NCBI RefSeq assembly: GCF_039613825.1
Contig: NZ_CP154826.1
Coordinates: forward strand, 1,550,001-1,614,000
Length of the DNA: 64,000 nucleotides
DNA from: Diaminobutyricibacter sp. McL0608
Lineage (GTDB): Bacteria > Actinomycetota > Actinomycetes > Actinomycetales > Microbacteriaceae
Direction of reading: 5' to 3'
How positions within the stretch are numbered: position 1 is the stretch's first letter; each line of letters starts with the position of its first letter. The notes under the pieces were generated by a model. The model searched no databases and was not told the DNA's origin. It saw only the letters and a list, made by a program, of their open reading frames with translations. Both the position numbers and the translations under genes were made by a program. Positions 1 to 10,537 of the stretch are shown in pieces.

Positions 1-717
1 CGCTGCATTCGCGTCGAGGTTCCGGTGGCTGAGCATTGCGCCCTTCGGGACGCCCGTCGTGCCGCTGGTGTATTGGATCAGGGCGAGGTCCTGGGCCTCG
101 GGCCGCGGATAGGTCGCAGCGATCCGCCGATTGTCGAGGAGCTTCTCCCACGTGATCGTGCCGCGCACCTGCGTCGTCAGCTGCTCCCGGGCGGTGCGCG
201 CCGCCGCGACGGGAAGGCGGAGCGCGAATCGCTTGGACGCCGGCATCGCCCGGGTGACATCGACGGAGATCACCGTGGAGACGCCGAGGTCTGCAGGGAG
301 ATCCTGGACCGTCGCGGCCGCCTTGTCCCAGACGATCGCGATCTGCGCTCCGTGATCTTCGAACTGGTGACGGAGCTCACGCGGCGTGTAGAGCGGGTTG
401 TGCTCGACGACGACGGCACCAAGCCGCAGGACGGCGTAGAACGCGGCGACGTGCTGGGGGCAGTTCGGGAGCACGAGTGCGACGCGGTCGCCCTTGCGCA
501 CGCCGAGCTTGCGGAGACCTTCCGCGGCCCGGCCGATCTGCTCGCCGAGCGCAGCGTAGGTCGTCGTCGCCCCGAAGAATTCGAGAGCGACGTTCCTGCC
601 GTACGTCGCCACGGACTCGTCGATCAGGTGGGCGAGGGAACCCTCGGGGAGGTCGATGTCGACAGGAACACCGGGGGCGTAACTGGCCTGCCACGGCCGC
701 TTTGCGTACGTAGTCAC
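1..717 (-). CDS. fadD: Long-chain acyl-CoA ligase (FadD/AMP-binding), 5' part only
   Basis: The first 239 codons of an adenylate-forming enzyme read leftwards off the window from a GTG at 717. The protein begins VTTYAKRPWQASYAPG and carries the A3 P-loop YTSGTTGVPKG near residues 215-225, followed by AMLSHRNL, which is diagnostic of fatty acyl-CoA synthetases that activate fatty acids with ATP and CoA. N-terminal features LPNCPQHVAAFYAVLRLGA and VEHNPLYTPREL also fit FadD. The adenylation core and lid domain lie outside the window. The GTG is chosen because TAGGCT lies 6 bases upstream, although that hexamer overlaps the stop of the preceding gene, so the gene may instead be co-transcribed. 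Precise chain-length specificity cannot be told. Confidence 0.9.
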   Translation of the reverse strand, partial: MTTYAKRPWQASYAPGVPVDIDLPEGSLAHLIDESVATYGRNVALEFFGATTTYAALGEQIGRAAEGLRKLGVRKGDRVALVLPNCPQHVAAFYAVLRLGAVVVEHNPLYTPRELRHQFEDHGAQIAIVWDKAAATVQDLPADLGVSTVISVDVTRAMPASKRFALRLPVAAARTAREQLTTQVRGTITWEKLLDNRRIAATYPRPEAQDLALIQYTSGTTGVPKGAMLSHRNLDANAA

Positions 718-726
718 GCACCGAGC

Positions 727-1380
727 CTACGCGCCGCGCACCGCCTCGGCGATCGGAGTCTCCCCGCTGATGACCTCCCATTGGGCGCCGATCGAACGCG
801 GTTCGTCCATGCAGGCGACGATGAGTGCAGCGACATCTTCGCGGGGGATGGATCCGCGCGGCACGGTGGTCCCGAGAAGGATGCTGCCGGTGCCCTCCTC
901 GTAAGTGAGCGCGCCGGGGCGGAGGATCGTCCAGTCGAGACCCGACTGACGGAGCACCGCATCCGCGTCGCGCTTGGCGGCCACGTAGGCCGCCCACTGC
1001 TCGTCGGCGTCGGCCGCGACGGGAGTGTCCACACCCCATGCCGAGACCTGGATGAATCGGCGGACCCCCGCGATGATCGCGGCCTGCACCGACTTCACCG
1101 ACCCGGCATAGTCGACCGTCATCTTGCGATCGACGCCGGAGCCCGGACCGGCACCCGCGCTGAAGACGACGACGTCGCAGCCAGCGAACGGGATCGCCAG
1201 CTGCTCGGCCGACGCGGCCTCGATGTCCACGAGCGCGCCTTCGCCACCGAGGCGGAAGACGTCTTCGCCGTGGTCGTCACTGCGCACGACGCCGACGAAT
1301 TCATCACCCCTGTCGTAGAGGAGGCGCATCAGCTGCTGCGCGACTTTACCGTGGGCACCGACGATGGCAACGCGAGTCAT
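727..1380 (-). CDS. NAD(P)-binding Rossmann protein (atypical SDR, NmrA/YwnB-like)
   Basis: A 217-residue protein opens with MTRVAIVGAHGKVA, a glycine-rich dinucleotide-binding turn after the first beta strand. FSAGAGPGSG follows strand 4, and YVAAKRDAD supplies the Tyr-xxx-Lys pair around residue 140. DWTILRPGALT is typical of atypical short-chain dehydrogenases such as YwnB, which often act as redox sensors or epimerase-like enzymes. The start is the ATG preceded by a GGAG ribosome site rather than the longer upstream reading frame, which is arginine-rich and shadow-like. It lies 9 bases upstream of the acyl-CoA ligase gene on the same strand. The substrate is unknown. Confidence 0.85.
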   Translation of the reverse strand: MTRVAIVGAHGKVAQQLMRLLYDRGDEFVGVVRSDDHGEDVFRLGGEGALVDIEAASAEQLAIPFAGCDVVVFSAGAGPGSGVDRKMTVDYAGSVKSVQAAIIAGVRRFIQVSAWGVDTPVAADADEQWAAYVAAKRDADAVLRQSGLDWTILRPGALTYEEGTGSILLGTTVPRGSIPREDVAALIVACMDEPRSIGAQWEVISGETPIAEAVRGA

Positions 1381-1511
1381 GGCTCCATCTTCCTCCAGGC
1401 GGTCCGCTGCGCCCAAGGCGAACATCCTGTCGAAGCGGAGCCACGGGTTGGTATGGTCTCGATTGACCGCTGCTGTCGCGGCCGCGCCCACCCGACTGGA
1501 GAAACGCTCCC

Positions 1512-1817
1512 ATGCTGCAGTTCCTCGACCTGCTCGCCCGGCTCGTCGCCGGGTCGCTGGAGGTCCTGCGCGGCACGTCCGGGCCGGGAGCCGCGTTCGC
1601 GATCGCGGGCGCCGTCGGCGCGATCGGGCTGGCCTCGCTGCTGGTCGCAGCATCCGTGCGTTATGTGGTGGCGCTCGCCGCCTCCCTCGTGGTCAGCGAC
1701 GCGCTCGCTCATCCGATCGAGCCGGCCGATCGCGCAGAACTGATCGGTCAGAGCGATCCCGACGCCGACGGCCACGCGCGACCCAGAGCACCGGCACTGT
1801 CCCTCTCGGCCGCCTGA
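1512..1817 (+). CDS. Small membrane protein (DUF6412-like), partner of YidC paralog
   Basis: A 101-residue protein with a hydrophobic stretch at about residues 27-62 that could form one or two membrane segments, followed by a short polar tail. It sits directly upstream of a YidC/Oxa1 gene. The same pairing of a small DUF6412-type protein with a short YidC paralog is, as I recall it, common in Microbacteriaceae; the assignment rests on length, topology and context, not on a motif. A GGAG lies 11 bases before the ATG. TATGGT at 1451-1456 is a possible -10 box, giving a leader of about 50 bases. Function is unknown; a role in membrane protein insertion is inference. Confidence 0.65.
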   Translation: MLQFLDLLARLVAGSLEVLRGTSGPGAAFAIAGAVGAIGLASLLVAASVRYVVALAASLVVSDALAHPIEPADRAELIGQSDPDADGHARPRAPALSLSAA

Positions 1818-1907
1818 CGCCTCCGAAGCGCCCGCACGAGGGCTGCTCCGTGCGCGCCCGTGGCCATACGGTACCCACCCATCCGTAGACGCAGGGACAC
1901 ATTTCTC

Positions 1908-2669
1908 ATGGACTTCTTCACCTTCGGCCCGATAGCGGCCATCCTCGACGGGGCCTATCGCTTCGTCACAGCTCTTTCCACGACGGTCGAACCCGTTGCC
2001 GGCACGGCGGCGGGACTCGTCGCCGTCGTCATCCTCACGATGCTCGTCCGCGCCCTCCTGATCCCGGTCGGCCGCTCGCAGGTCCGAGCCGAATTCACCC
2101 GCAGACGGCTCGCCCCGAAGCTCGCGGAGCTTCAGAAGAAGCACGGCAAGGACCGCGAGACACTCACCCGCAAGACCATGGAGCTCTACCAGACGGAGAA
2201 GGCATCCCCGTTCGCCGGATTCCTCCCGCTCCTGCTGCAGATTCCGGTCATCTCGCTGGTCTACGCGTTGTTCACGCACACCCAGATCGCCGGCCACGCG
2301 AACGCGCTCCTGGCCGAGCAGGTGATCGGCGCGCCCCTCGGAACGAGCTTCGTCGGACTTGCGGGCGCGGTCGGATCGGTGTGGCCGTCGATCCTCGTAT
2401 ACCTGGTCGTGCTGGTGCTCATCGCTGCGGTGACCACGGTCTCGCGCCGCGTGCTCGCCCTCCCGCAGCCCGCGGGGGCGATGCCCAACGGGCTCGTGAA
2501 GGCACTGTCGTTCCTCCCGTATGTGACGGTGGTGTTCGCGGCGTTCGTACCGCTGGCGGCAGCGGTGTACATCCTGACCTCGACCGCGTGGACGGTCGCG
2601 GAGCGTTTCACGCTGCGTCGGATGCTCGATCCGGAGCGCGGCGCCAGGTCGCGTCCCGCGATCGGCTGA
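1908..2669 (+). CDS. YidC/Oxa1-family membrane insertase, short paralog
   Basis: A 253-residue membrane protein of the YidC/Oxa1/Alb3 family, which inserts hydrophobic segments into the cytoplasmic membrane. Visible family features are the conserved arginine in the first core helix (LVRALLIPVGRSQVRAE), the charged cytoplasmic hairpin KLAELQKKHGKDRETL, and FLPLLLQIPVISLVYALF in the next helix. Five hydrophobic segments can be drawn. It is shorter than the housekeeping YidC encoded next to rpmH-rnpA in actinobacteria, and nothing from that locus is nearby, so it is most likely a second copy. The ATG at 1908 is chosen because the upstream extension is arginine-rich and unlike a signal sequence. 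It is probably co-transcribed with the DUF6412-like gene. Confidence 0.85.
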   Translation: MDFFTFGPIAAILDGAYRFVTALSTTVEPVAGTAAGLVAVVILTMLVRALLIPVGRSQVRAEFTRRRLAPKLAELQKKHGKDRETLTRKTMELYQTEKASPFAGFLPLLLQIPVISLVYALFTHTQIAGHANALLAEQVIGAPLGTSFVGLAGAVGSVWPSILVYLVVLVLIAAVTTVSRRVLALPQPAGAMPNGLVKALSFLPYVTVVFAAFVPLAAAVYILTSTAWTVAERFTLRRMLDPERGARSRPAIG

Positions 2670-2764
2670 CGTGCAGCGGCCTGCGTCCGCGATCGACGCG
2701 ATCACGATGGCCGTTCTCTCCACCGACCCGCGCTGATCCTCGATCCGCCTCCTGCTCGCGGTGG

Positions 2765-2770
2765 CACAAT
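2765..2770 (+). promoter_or_regulatory. Predicted -10 box (CACAAT, leaderless)
   Basis: CACAAT followed by 7 bases and then ATG. The same CACAAT is found 6 bases before the starts at 8028 and 37501. It favours the ATG at 2778 over the in-frame ATG at 2769, which lies inside the promoter element. Confidence 0.4.
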
Positions 2771-2777
2771 GGGCGCC

Positions 2778-3098
2778 ATGAGGAGAAGCAGGACGCGTCA
2801 CGTGCACGACCCGAACGATCACCCGTTCGGCGTCGGCGTGCAGGTGCATGTGCCGGAAGCGGAGTGGGGTGCGCTGGATGCGTGGCAGGGCGAGCCGACG
2901 GGTGTGATCGTCTCGACCGGCACGGCGCGTCCGGATGGGGCGAACGTTCCCGGCCCGTCCGGCCCGGTGTGGGTGGTGGCATTCGACGAGCCGCAGTACC
3001 GGCGGGACGGTCGGGGTCCCTTCGAGCAGGCGGAGATACCGCAGTCGCGGCTCGTCGCGGCCGACCCGATCAGCGATGACCTGTGGCCCCGCGGGTGA
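2778..3098 (+). CDS. Conserved hypothetical protein, 106 aa
   Basis: I do not recognise this protein. It is basic at the N-terminus (MRRSRTRHVHDPNDHPFG), then has a compact soluble domain with VWVVAFDEPQYRRDGRGPFEQAEIP, reading like a small beta-barrel or SH3-like fold; this is inference only. There is no signal peptide or membrane segment. Its 3' end overlaps the DUF1697 gene by 16 bases in a different frame, suggesting co-translation. The start is set by the CACAAT element 7 bases upstream. Confidence 0.6.
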   Translation: MRRSRTRHVHDPNDHPFGVGVQVHVPEAEWGALDAWQGEPTGVIVSTGTARPDGANVPGPSGPVWVVAFDEPQYRRDGRGPFEQAEIPQSRLVAADPISDDLWPRG

Positions 3099-3646
3099 AA
3101 CCGGCCGTCGGGCTCGTTCGCGGCATCAATGTCGGGCCGTCGACCGCGGTCGCCATGGACGACCTGGCGGCGTCGTTCGAAGCAGTCGGGTTCACCGCGG
3201 TGCGCACTCTGCTGCGCAGCGGCAACGTCGTCTTCGAGCTGCCCGCCGGGTCGGCCCTGTCGGTGGACCGGTCCGCCGCGAAGGTTGAAAGGGAGCTCGC
3301 GGGCCGCTCCGGGGTGGCTGCGAGGATCCTGCTCATTCCCGGAGCGGAGTTCCGACGGATCGCCGCGGAGAACCCGCTGCTGGATGACGGAGACGACTTC
3401 TCGAAGCAGGTCGTGACCTTCCTGGGTGCCGAGCCGATGCCGAAGAAGGTGGAGGTTCCGGATGCGTACTCGATCGCTCCCGAAGTGGTCGCGGTCGGCA
3501 GGCAGGCGATCTATCAATGGTGCCCGCTCGGCGTGTCGAAGACGCGGCTGACCGCAGCCTTCTGGCGGCAGCTGAGCCCCGCTGCGACAGCACGCAACTG
3601 GCGCACCGTCCTGAGGATCCTGGGGGAGCTGGACGCCCGGACCTGA
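3083..3646 (+). CDS. DUF1697 domain protein
   Basis: A 187-residue protein with the hallmarks of the DUF1697 family: VGLVRGINVG at the N-terminus, then LLRSGNVVFE, and near the C-terminus TRLTAAFWRQL followed by TARNWRTVLRILG. Members are small soluble actinobacterial and proteobacterial proteins of unknown function. Length fits the family. It overlaps the preceding hypothetical gene by 16 bases and precedes the TetR gene by 73 bases. Nothing here adds to its function. Confidence 0.85.
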   Translation: MAPRVKPAVGLVRGINVGPSTAVAMDDLAASFEAVGFTAVRTLLRSGNVVFELPAGSALSVDRSAAKVERELAGRSGVAARILLIPGAEFRRIAAENPLLDDGDDFSKQVVTFLGAEPMPKKVEVPDAYSIAPEVVAVGRQAIYQWCPLGVSKTRLTAAFWRQLSPAATARNWRTVLRILGELDART

Positions 3647-3682
3647 GTATTCGCCGTGATTACTGCATTTCTGAATAGTTTC

Positions 3683-3711
3683 AGTTGTGCAAAATTACGG
3701 TGTACGCAACT
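3683..3711 (+). promoter_or_regulatory. Probable TetR operator (11-base inverted repeat)
   Basis: AGTTGTGCAAA (3683-3693) and TGTACGCAACT (3701-3711) form an imperfect inverted repeat matching at 8 of 11 positions with a 7-base spacer. The stretch is more AT-rich than its surroundings, ends 8 bases before the chosen GTG start of the TetR gene, and overlaps TTGTGC and TATAGA promoter-like hexamers. This is the expected place for autorepression of a TetR-efflux operon. Confidence 0.55.
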
Positions 3712-3719
3712 ATAGAAGG

Positions 3720-6073
<2,354 letters not shown>

Positions 6074-6108
6074 TCCAGCATCCGCTGATCCGGCACCTGC
6101 ACTGACCC

Positions 6109-6161
6109 GGCCCGTCCGGTACGATCTTCCCGCCCGACACGGGGGACGTACCGGGCGGGCC
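6109..6161. terminator. Bidirectional hairpin terminator between convergent genes
   Basis: GGCCCGTCCGGTACG (6109-6123) pairs with CGTACCGGGCGGGCC (6147-6161) with one mismatch; the 23-base loop holds a second short stem. It sits between the convergent exporter and histidine kinase genes. Confidence 0.7.
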
Positions 6162-6169
6162 TTCGTGCG

Positions 6170-7381
6170 TCAGCCGACAGCGGCGGGCGCTTCGACGGGA
6201 GCGGATGCGGAGGCCGCAGGCAACCGCACGACGACCTCCAGGCCGCCTGCCGCGAGAGCGGTCGCGCCGACCGTCCCGCCATGGGCGGTCGCGATGGTCT
6301 CGACCAACGCGAGCCCGAGTCCGAAGCCTTCCGTGCCGACGCGTTCGTCGAGGCGGGTGAACGGCTGGAAGATCTCGTCGACGCGCGCAGGCTCCACGGG
6401 CGTTCCGGTGTTGGCGATCCTCAGGGTGACAAGGTCGTTCGACGCGGTCACGTCGACGGTCACGTCGCCGCCGGGGATGTTGTAGCGGATCGCGTTCGAA
6501 ACCAGGTTCGACACGAGGCGTTCGAGCAGCAGTCGATCGCCCTCGACGTCCGCCCCGTCGATCCGAACCTCACGGGTCAGCGTGCCGAAGTCGGTGCGCT
6601 CGACGACGCCGGACACGATCACTCCCAGGTCGACCCGGTCGGACGATCGAAGGGTTCCCTCGTTCTGTGCCAGCGCGAGCAGCGTGGTGATCAGCGCATC
6701 CGCATTCGAGACCTCCGCGCGCACGTCCTCACCCATCGCGACCAGCTCGGCGTTCGAGGGCGATCGTTTCGCGAGCACGACGTCGAGTGTCGTGCGCATG
6801 ACGGTCAAGGGTGTCCTCAATTCGTGACTCGCGTTGGCGATGAACCGGCGCTGGGCGAGGAAGGCGAATTCGAGCCGGTCGAGCATCGCGTCGAACGTGT
6901 CGCCCAGTTCGCGGATCTCATCGTGCGGCCCGTTGAGGTCGAGTCGCTGGCTCAGGTTGTTCTCGCTGGCGTTGCGCGCCGCCTCCGTGAGGCGATGGAT
7001 GGGCCTCAGGATGCGACCGGCGATCAGCCAGCCCGCGAAGGCTGCGACGATGGTTGTCGCGACCAGTGTGAGGGCCGCGTACAGCAGGAGATCGTCGAGC
7101 ATCGCCCGGCGCTGGGCGCCCGCTGCCGCCGCGGCCCCGAGCTTGATGCTCGTCGCGCACTTGAACTTGAGGTTCTCATCCAGTGGCTTGGGCGAGGTCG
7201 CAACGTTCGCGCAGGCCTTCTGGAAGCTCGCGTCCGATGCGGGACTGTTGATGTCGGCCACGGAGACGTTCTGGGCGACGAGCACGTACGTGATCACGAG
7301 CAGGATCGTGCCGCCGACAGCGTAGAGCGCCGCGAAGAGGATGGTCAGGCGGGCGCGAGCGGTGAGTCGAAGTCGTCTCAT
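6170..7381 (-). CDS. Sensor histidine kinase (HAMP, HisKA, HATPase_c)
   Basis: A 403-residue membrane kinase. TM1 is about residues 13-36, an extracellular loop of some 60 residues containing two cysteines (Cys58 and Cys75) follows, TM2 is about 97-120, then a HAMP linker and the phosphoacceptor box FIANASHELRTPLTV with His186. The ATP domain shows the N box NLVSNAIRYN and glycine box EGFGLGLALV. The two loop cysteines could form a disulfide. Its start overlaps the stop of the response regulator gene by four bases, so the pair is one operon. The divergently transcribed lipoprotein-ABC operon is the likely target, suggesting envelope or antimicrobial stress sensing; that is inference from context. 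Confidence 0.92.
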   Translation of the reverse strand: MRRLRLTARARLTILFAALYAVGGTILLVITYVLVAQNVSVADINSPASDASFQKACANVATSPKPLDENLKFKCATSIKLGAAAAAGAQRRAMLDDLLLYAALTLVATTIVAAFAGWLIAGRILRPIHRLTEAARNASENNLSQRLDLNGPHDEIRELGDTFDAMLDRLEFAFLAQRRFIANASHELRTPLTVMRTTLDVVLAKRSPSNAELVAMGEDVRAEVSNADALITTLLALAQNEGTLRSSDRVDLGVIVSGVVERTDFGTLTREVRIDGADVEGDRLLLERLVSNLVSNAIRYNIPGGDVTVDVTASNDLVTLRIANTGTPVEPARVDEIFQPFTRLDERVGTEGFGLGLALVETIATAHGGTVGATALAAGGLEVVVRLPAASASAPVEAPAAVG

Positions 7382-8028
7382 AGCCGGTACCCGGCCCCCA
7401 CGACCGTCGTGATCAGTTGCGGCTCGCCGAGCTTCTTGCGCAGGCGAGCGATGGTGACTGCCACGGTGTTGGTGAACGGATCCGCATTCATGTCCCAGAC
7501 GTGCTCGAGGAGCTCCTCCGCGCTGACCACTGCGCCGTCGGCGGCCGCGAGGTATTCGAGAACGCCGAACTCCTTGTGGGTCAGGACGAGCGGATCGCCG
7601 CCGCGCGAGACGTGCCGGCGTGCCCGGTCGATGGTGAGGTCATCCCTGACGACGACAGAGGGCTGCGACGGCTCGCGCCGAGCGAGCGCGCGGACGCGGG
7701 CGATGAGCTCCTCGAAGGCGAAAGGTTTGCAGAGGTAGTCGTCGGCGCCGAGTTCGAGACCCGTGACACGGTCGTAGACCTCGGACGCTGCCGTGAGCAT
7801 GATCACGCGAGTCTTCGCGTCGCCGGCGGTGAGCTCGCGGCACACGCGATCGCCGTGGACGACGGGGATGTCGCGATCGAGCACGACGACGTCGTAGGCG
7901 ACCGCGTCGGCCTGCTCCAGCGCGCTCGCGCCGTCGTACACGACGTCGGACGCCATGCCGGCGTCCCGCAGGCCTTCCGCTATCCGGTCGGCCAACAGCT
8001 GATGGTCTTCGACGACGAGTATCCGCAC
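7378..8028 (-). CDS. OmpR-family response regulator
   Basis: A 216-residue regulator with receiver domain MRILVVEDHQLL, phosphoacceptor Asp51 in VVVLDRDIP, and Lys of LCKPFAFEELIAR, followed by an OmpR-type winged helix (LVLTHKEFGVLEYL, VAVTIARLRKKLG, VVGAGYRL). It ends immediately after the wing, as usual. CACAAT lies 6 bases before the GTG start, indicating a leaderless message; the AGGAG further upstream is 15 bases away, too far to act well. The 136-base gap to the divergent lipoprotein gene should hold its binding sites, and TAACACGG and TAACGGG lie there about 29 bases apart. Confidence 0.92.
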   Translation of the reverse strand: MRILVVEDHQLLADRIAEGLRDAGMASDVVYDGASALEQADAVAYDVVVLDRDIPVVHGDRVCRELTAGDAKTRVIMLTAASEVYDRVTGLELGADDYLCKPFAFEELIARVRALARREPSQPSVVVRDDLTIDRARRHVSRGGDPLVLTHKEFGVLEYLAAADGAVVSAEELLEHVWDMNADPFTNTVAVTIARLRKKLGEPQLITTVVGAGYRL

Positions 8029-8164
8029 GATTCCATTGTGCGACTCCTGGGATGACAGCGGTCTAACACGGCCTGTTCGACTGGTGTAACGGGTCCAGTC
8101 CTACAACAGAAAGGGATCGGCTGCACCCGCGTCCGGTCGACATCGCAATCCCAGGAGATCGATC

Positions 8165-8758
8165 ATGAAGATCCTCGTCACAGCAGCTGCGGTGTGCGCA
8201 CTCGTCGTGCTGCTCGCCGGATGCACGTCCGGGACATCGAGCGACATCCCGCACCTCGGAGGCGGATCGGCGCACGCCGGGTCGGGGCAGGACCAGCCCG
8301 CGAAGCTGCACGCAGCAGCAGACTGCATCCGATCGCACGGCGCCCCCGGCTACCAGGACCCCGTCGTGGATTCGACGGGCCATGTCTACACGGACTCTCG
8401 CAGCCTCCAGAACCTGAGCGAAGCGCAGGGGAAGGCGATCGAGCAGGCGTGTTCGTCGCTCATCACCGCCGCGGGGTTCTCGCCGACGGACGAGCCGCCG
8501 GCGCCCCCCGCGCTCGTCGCGGCGGGTGTGAAGGCGGCCCAGTGCCTGCGGGCCCACGGGCTGCCCGACTATCGGGATCCGAAGGGTTCGACGCCCTTCA
8601 CCCCGGGTCACGGTTTCGGGCTGAGTGCCGACGAGATTCCCAACAACGGGGCGCTCGGCAAGCAGGATCCGTCGCTCCAGGCTGCGTTCAAGGCCTGCAG
8701 GAAGCAGCTCGACGCCGAGGTGCGGGCATCGTCGTTGAGTGCCCTCTCTCATGGCTAG
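8165..8758 (+). CDS. Lipoprotein with two C-x-R-x-H-G-x-P-x-Y-x-D-P motifs
   Basis: A 197-residue lipoprotein: signal peptide with lipobox LLAGC (Cys about residue 20), a Gly/Ser-rich spacer, then two similar segments, CIRSHGAPGYQDP and CLRAHGLPDYRDP, each followed downstream by another cysteine (EQACSSL, FKACRKQL). The repeated Cys/His pattern suggests two equivalent small modules held by disulfides, or metal or haem ligation; I do not know the family's function. A GGAG precedes the ATG. Its stop codon lies inside the start of the adaptor gene (8-base overlap), so it belongs to the same export cassette and probably works at the outer face of the membrane. Confidence 0.8.
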   Translation: MKILVTAAAVCALVVLLAGCTSGTSSDIPHLGGGSAHAGSGQDQPAKLHAAADCIRSHGAPGYQDPVVDSTGHVYTDSRSLQNLSEAQGKAIEQACSSLITAAGFSPTDEPPAPPALVAAGVKAAQCLRAHGLPDYRDPKGSTPFTPGHGFGLSADEIPNNGALGKQDPSLQAAFKACRKQLDAEVRASSLSALSHG

Positions 8759-9857
8759 GCGCGCCGTACTCGGGATCGTCATAGCGGCTGCGGTCGCGGT
8801 GGGAGGGTCGCTCGCCGGATTCCTGATGCTCCACGGGCCGGCATCCGGTTCGGCCCCGTCGACCGACGTACCGGTGGCAACCGCCGTGGTCAAGCGCACG
8901 ACCCTGTCGAGCTCGACCCAGCTGTCCGGGACCCTCGGACACGGGTTCGCGACCCCGGTCTTCGGTGGTGCGCCCGGCGGAATCGTGACTGCACTGCCGG
9001 TGCCGGGGACGATCGAACAACGCGGCTCGGCGCTGTTCGAGGTCGACGGCTCACCCGTCACGCTCTTCTACGGCGCACGTCCCGCCTGGCGGGACTTCCA
9101 GCCGGGCATGACCGCGGGCCCCGACGTCGTCCAACTCGAACGAAACCTGGTCGCACTCGGCTATGCGGCCGGACTCGACCTGACGGTCGACGACAGCTTC
9201 ACGGCCGTGACGGATGAGGCCGTAGTGCGCTGGCAGCGGGCGACCGGTCAGGCGCCGACGGGCGCGGTCGCTCTCGGCAGCGTTGTCTTCGAACCGTCCG
9301 GTGTCCGTATCGCGTCGACCGAGGCCGCGTTGGGTTCGCTCGTGCAGCCCGGGAACCCGGTGATCACCGTCGACGCGTCCTCCGTCGGGGTCATCGCGCA
9401 GGTCTCGACATCCCAGACCTACCTTGTGCACCGCGGAGACGCGGTCTCGATCACGCTCCCGTCCGGTAGCGCGCTGAACGGCCATGTGGCCGCCGTGTCC
9501 CGCGTAGCGGTCGCGAACACCGACACATCCGGCTCCGGCGGCCCACAGCCCTCGAATGGAGGACGGGCAGACGTGACCCTTCCCGTGTCGGTCGCGCTCG
9601 ATGACCCATCGGCTGCCGCCGCACTGGACGAGGCGCCCGTGACGGTCAATGTCACGGACAAGACAGTCCGGAACGTGCTGGCAGTGCCGATCACCGCCCT
9701 CGTTGCGCTGGCCGAAGGCGGCTACGCGGTCTACGTCGTGCATGGCAGCGACCGCCAGCTCATCGCCGTCACGCCCGGCCTCTTCGCGTCCACGCTCGTG
9801 CAGGTGACGTCGGCTGGCCTGCACGAGGGCGACGCAGTGGAGGTTCCGGCATCATGA
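8751..9857 (+). CDS. Efflux adaptor with peptidoglycan-binding domain
   Basis: A 368-residue exported protein anchored by an N-terminal helix (about residues 5-27). A PG_binding_1-like stretch DVVQLERNLVALGYAAG to VRWQRATGQAPTG occupies about residues 125-175, inside a lipoyl/barrel-sandwich architecture typical of HlyD/MacA adaptors; VGVIAQVSTSQTYLVHRGD is the beta-barrel part. In actinobacteria such proteins accompany MacB-type ABC transporters, linking transporter and cell wall. It is overlapped by the lipoprotein gene upstream and the ATPase gene downstream, so all four are one transcript. The ATG at 8751 is preferred over 8739 because it gives a proper signal anchor. Confidence 0.85.
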   Translation: MARRAVLGIVIAAAVAVGGSLAGFLMLHGPASGSAPSTDVPVATAVVKRTTLSSSTQLSGTLGHGFATPVFGGAPGGIVTALPVPGTIEQRGSALFEVDGSPVTLFYGARPAWRDFQPGMTAGPDVVQLERNLVALGYAAGLDLTVDDSFTAVTDEAVVRWQRATGQAPTGAVALGSVVFEPSGVRIASTEAALGSLVQPGNPVITVDASSVGVIAQVSTSQTYLVHRGDAVSITLPSGSALNGHVAAVSRVAVANTDTSGSGGPQPSNGGRADVTLPVSVALDDPSAAAALDEAPVTVNVTDKTVRNVLAVPITALVALAEGGYAVYVVHGSDRQLIAVTPGLFASTLVQVTSAGLHEGDAVEVPAS

Positions 9858-10537
9858 GCGAACTCGTCGTGCTCGCCGGCGTCAGCAAGCGCTACCCGCC
9901 GCCCACCGCGGTGAACGCGCTCGTCGACGTATCGCTCCGGATCGGGGCGGGGGAGACGATGGCGATCACCGGTCCGTCCGGATCCGGCAAGTCGACGATG
10001 CTCAACATCCTGGGAACGCTCGAGGTGCCGACGAGCGGGCGCCTCACTATCGACGGTATCGATGCCTCGACGCTCGGTGACGACGCGCTGTCCGCACTTC
10101 GCGCCAACCGCATCGGTTTCGTCTTCCAGCAGTTCCACCTGCTCCGCCACCTGAGCATCCTCGACAACGTAGCGACGGGACTGCTCTACCGGGGCGCGGC
10201 CAATAAGGAGCGGAGATCGGCCGCCCGCGACGCCCTGGAACGCGTAGGCCTCGCAGGGCGCAGCGGCCACCGCCCTGCCCAGCTGTCCGGCGGCGAGCAG
10301 CAGCGCGCGGCGATCGCCCGGGCGATCGTCGGCAGCCCGTCCCTGGTGCTCGCCGACGAACCGACCGGAAACCTGGATTCGGTGAGCGGCGAATCGGTCA
10401 TCGATCTGCTTCGAGGGCTCGCCGGCCCCAACACGACCGTTGTGGTGATCACGCACGACGCGCGCGTGGCCGCATCCATGCACCGCCGTGTCGTGCTGAA
10501 GGATGGTCGGATCATCGACGACGAGGCGGCCGCATGA
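9854..10537 (+). CDS. ABC transporter ATPase, MacB/LolD type
   Basis: A 227-residue ATPase with Walker A GPSGSGKST, Q-loop FQQFHLL, signature LSGGEQQRAAIARAI, Walker B LVLADEPTGNLD and switch His in VVVITHDARVA. The signature and LADEPTGNLD are typical of the MacB/LolD/FtsE group, which drives mechanotransmission rather than classical transport. Four-base overlaps couple it to the adaptor upstream and the permease downstream. Confidence 0.93.
   Translation: MSELVVLAGVSKRYPPPTAVNALVDVSLRIGAGETMAITGPSGSGKSTMLNILGTLEVPTSGRLTIDGIDASTLGDDALSALRANRIGFVFQQFHLLRHLSILDNVATGLLYRGAANKERRSAARDALERVGLAGRSGHRPAQLSGGEQQRAAIARAIVGSPSLVLADEPTGNLDSVSGESVIDLLRGLAGPNTTVVVITHDARVAASMHRRVVLKDGRIIDDEAAA

Noticed and set aside
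25-1743. Long plus-strand frame of 572 codons
   Set aside because: Antisense shadow of the acyl-CoA ligase and NAD(P)-binding genes; low-complexity Arg/Asp-rich composition and no ribosome site.
1377-2849. 490-codon minus-strand frame across the YidC paralog
   Set aside because: Shadow frame; Arg/His/Glu-rich composition without any fold, opposite a gene with clear YidC motifs.
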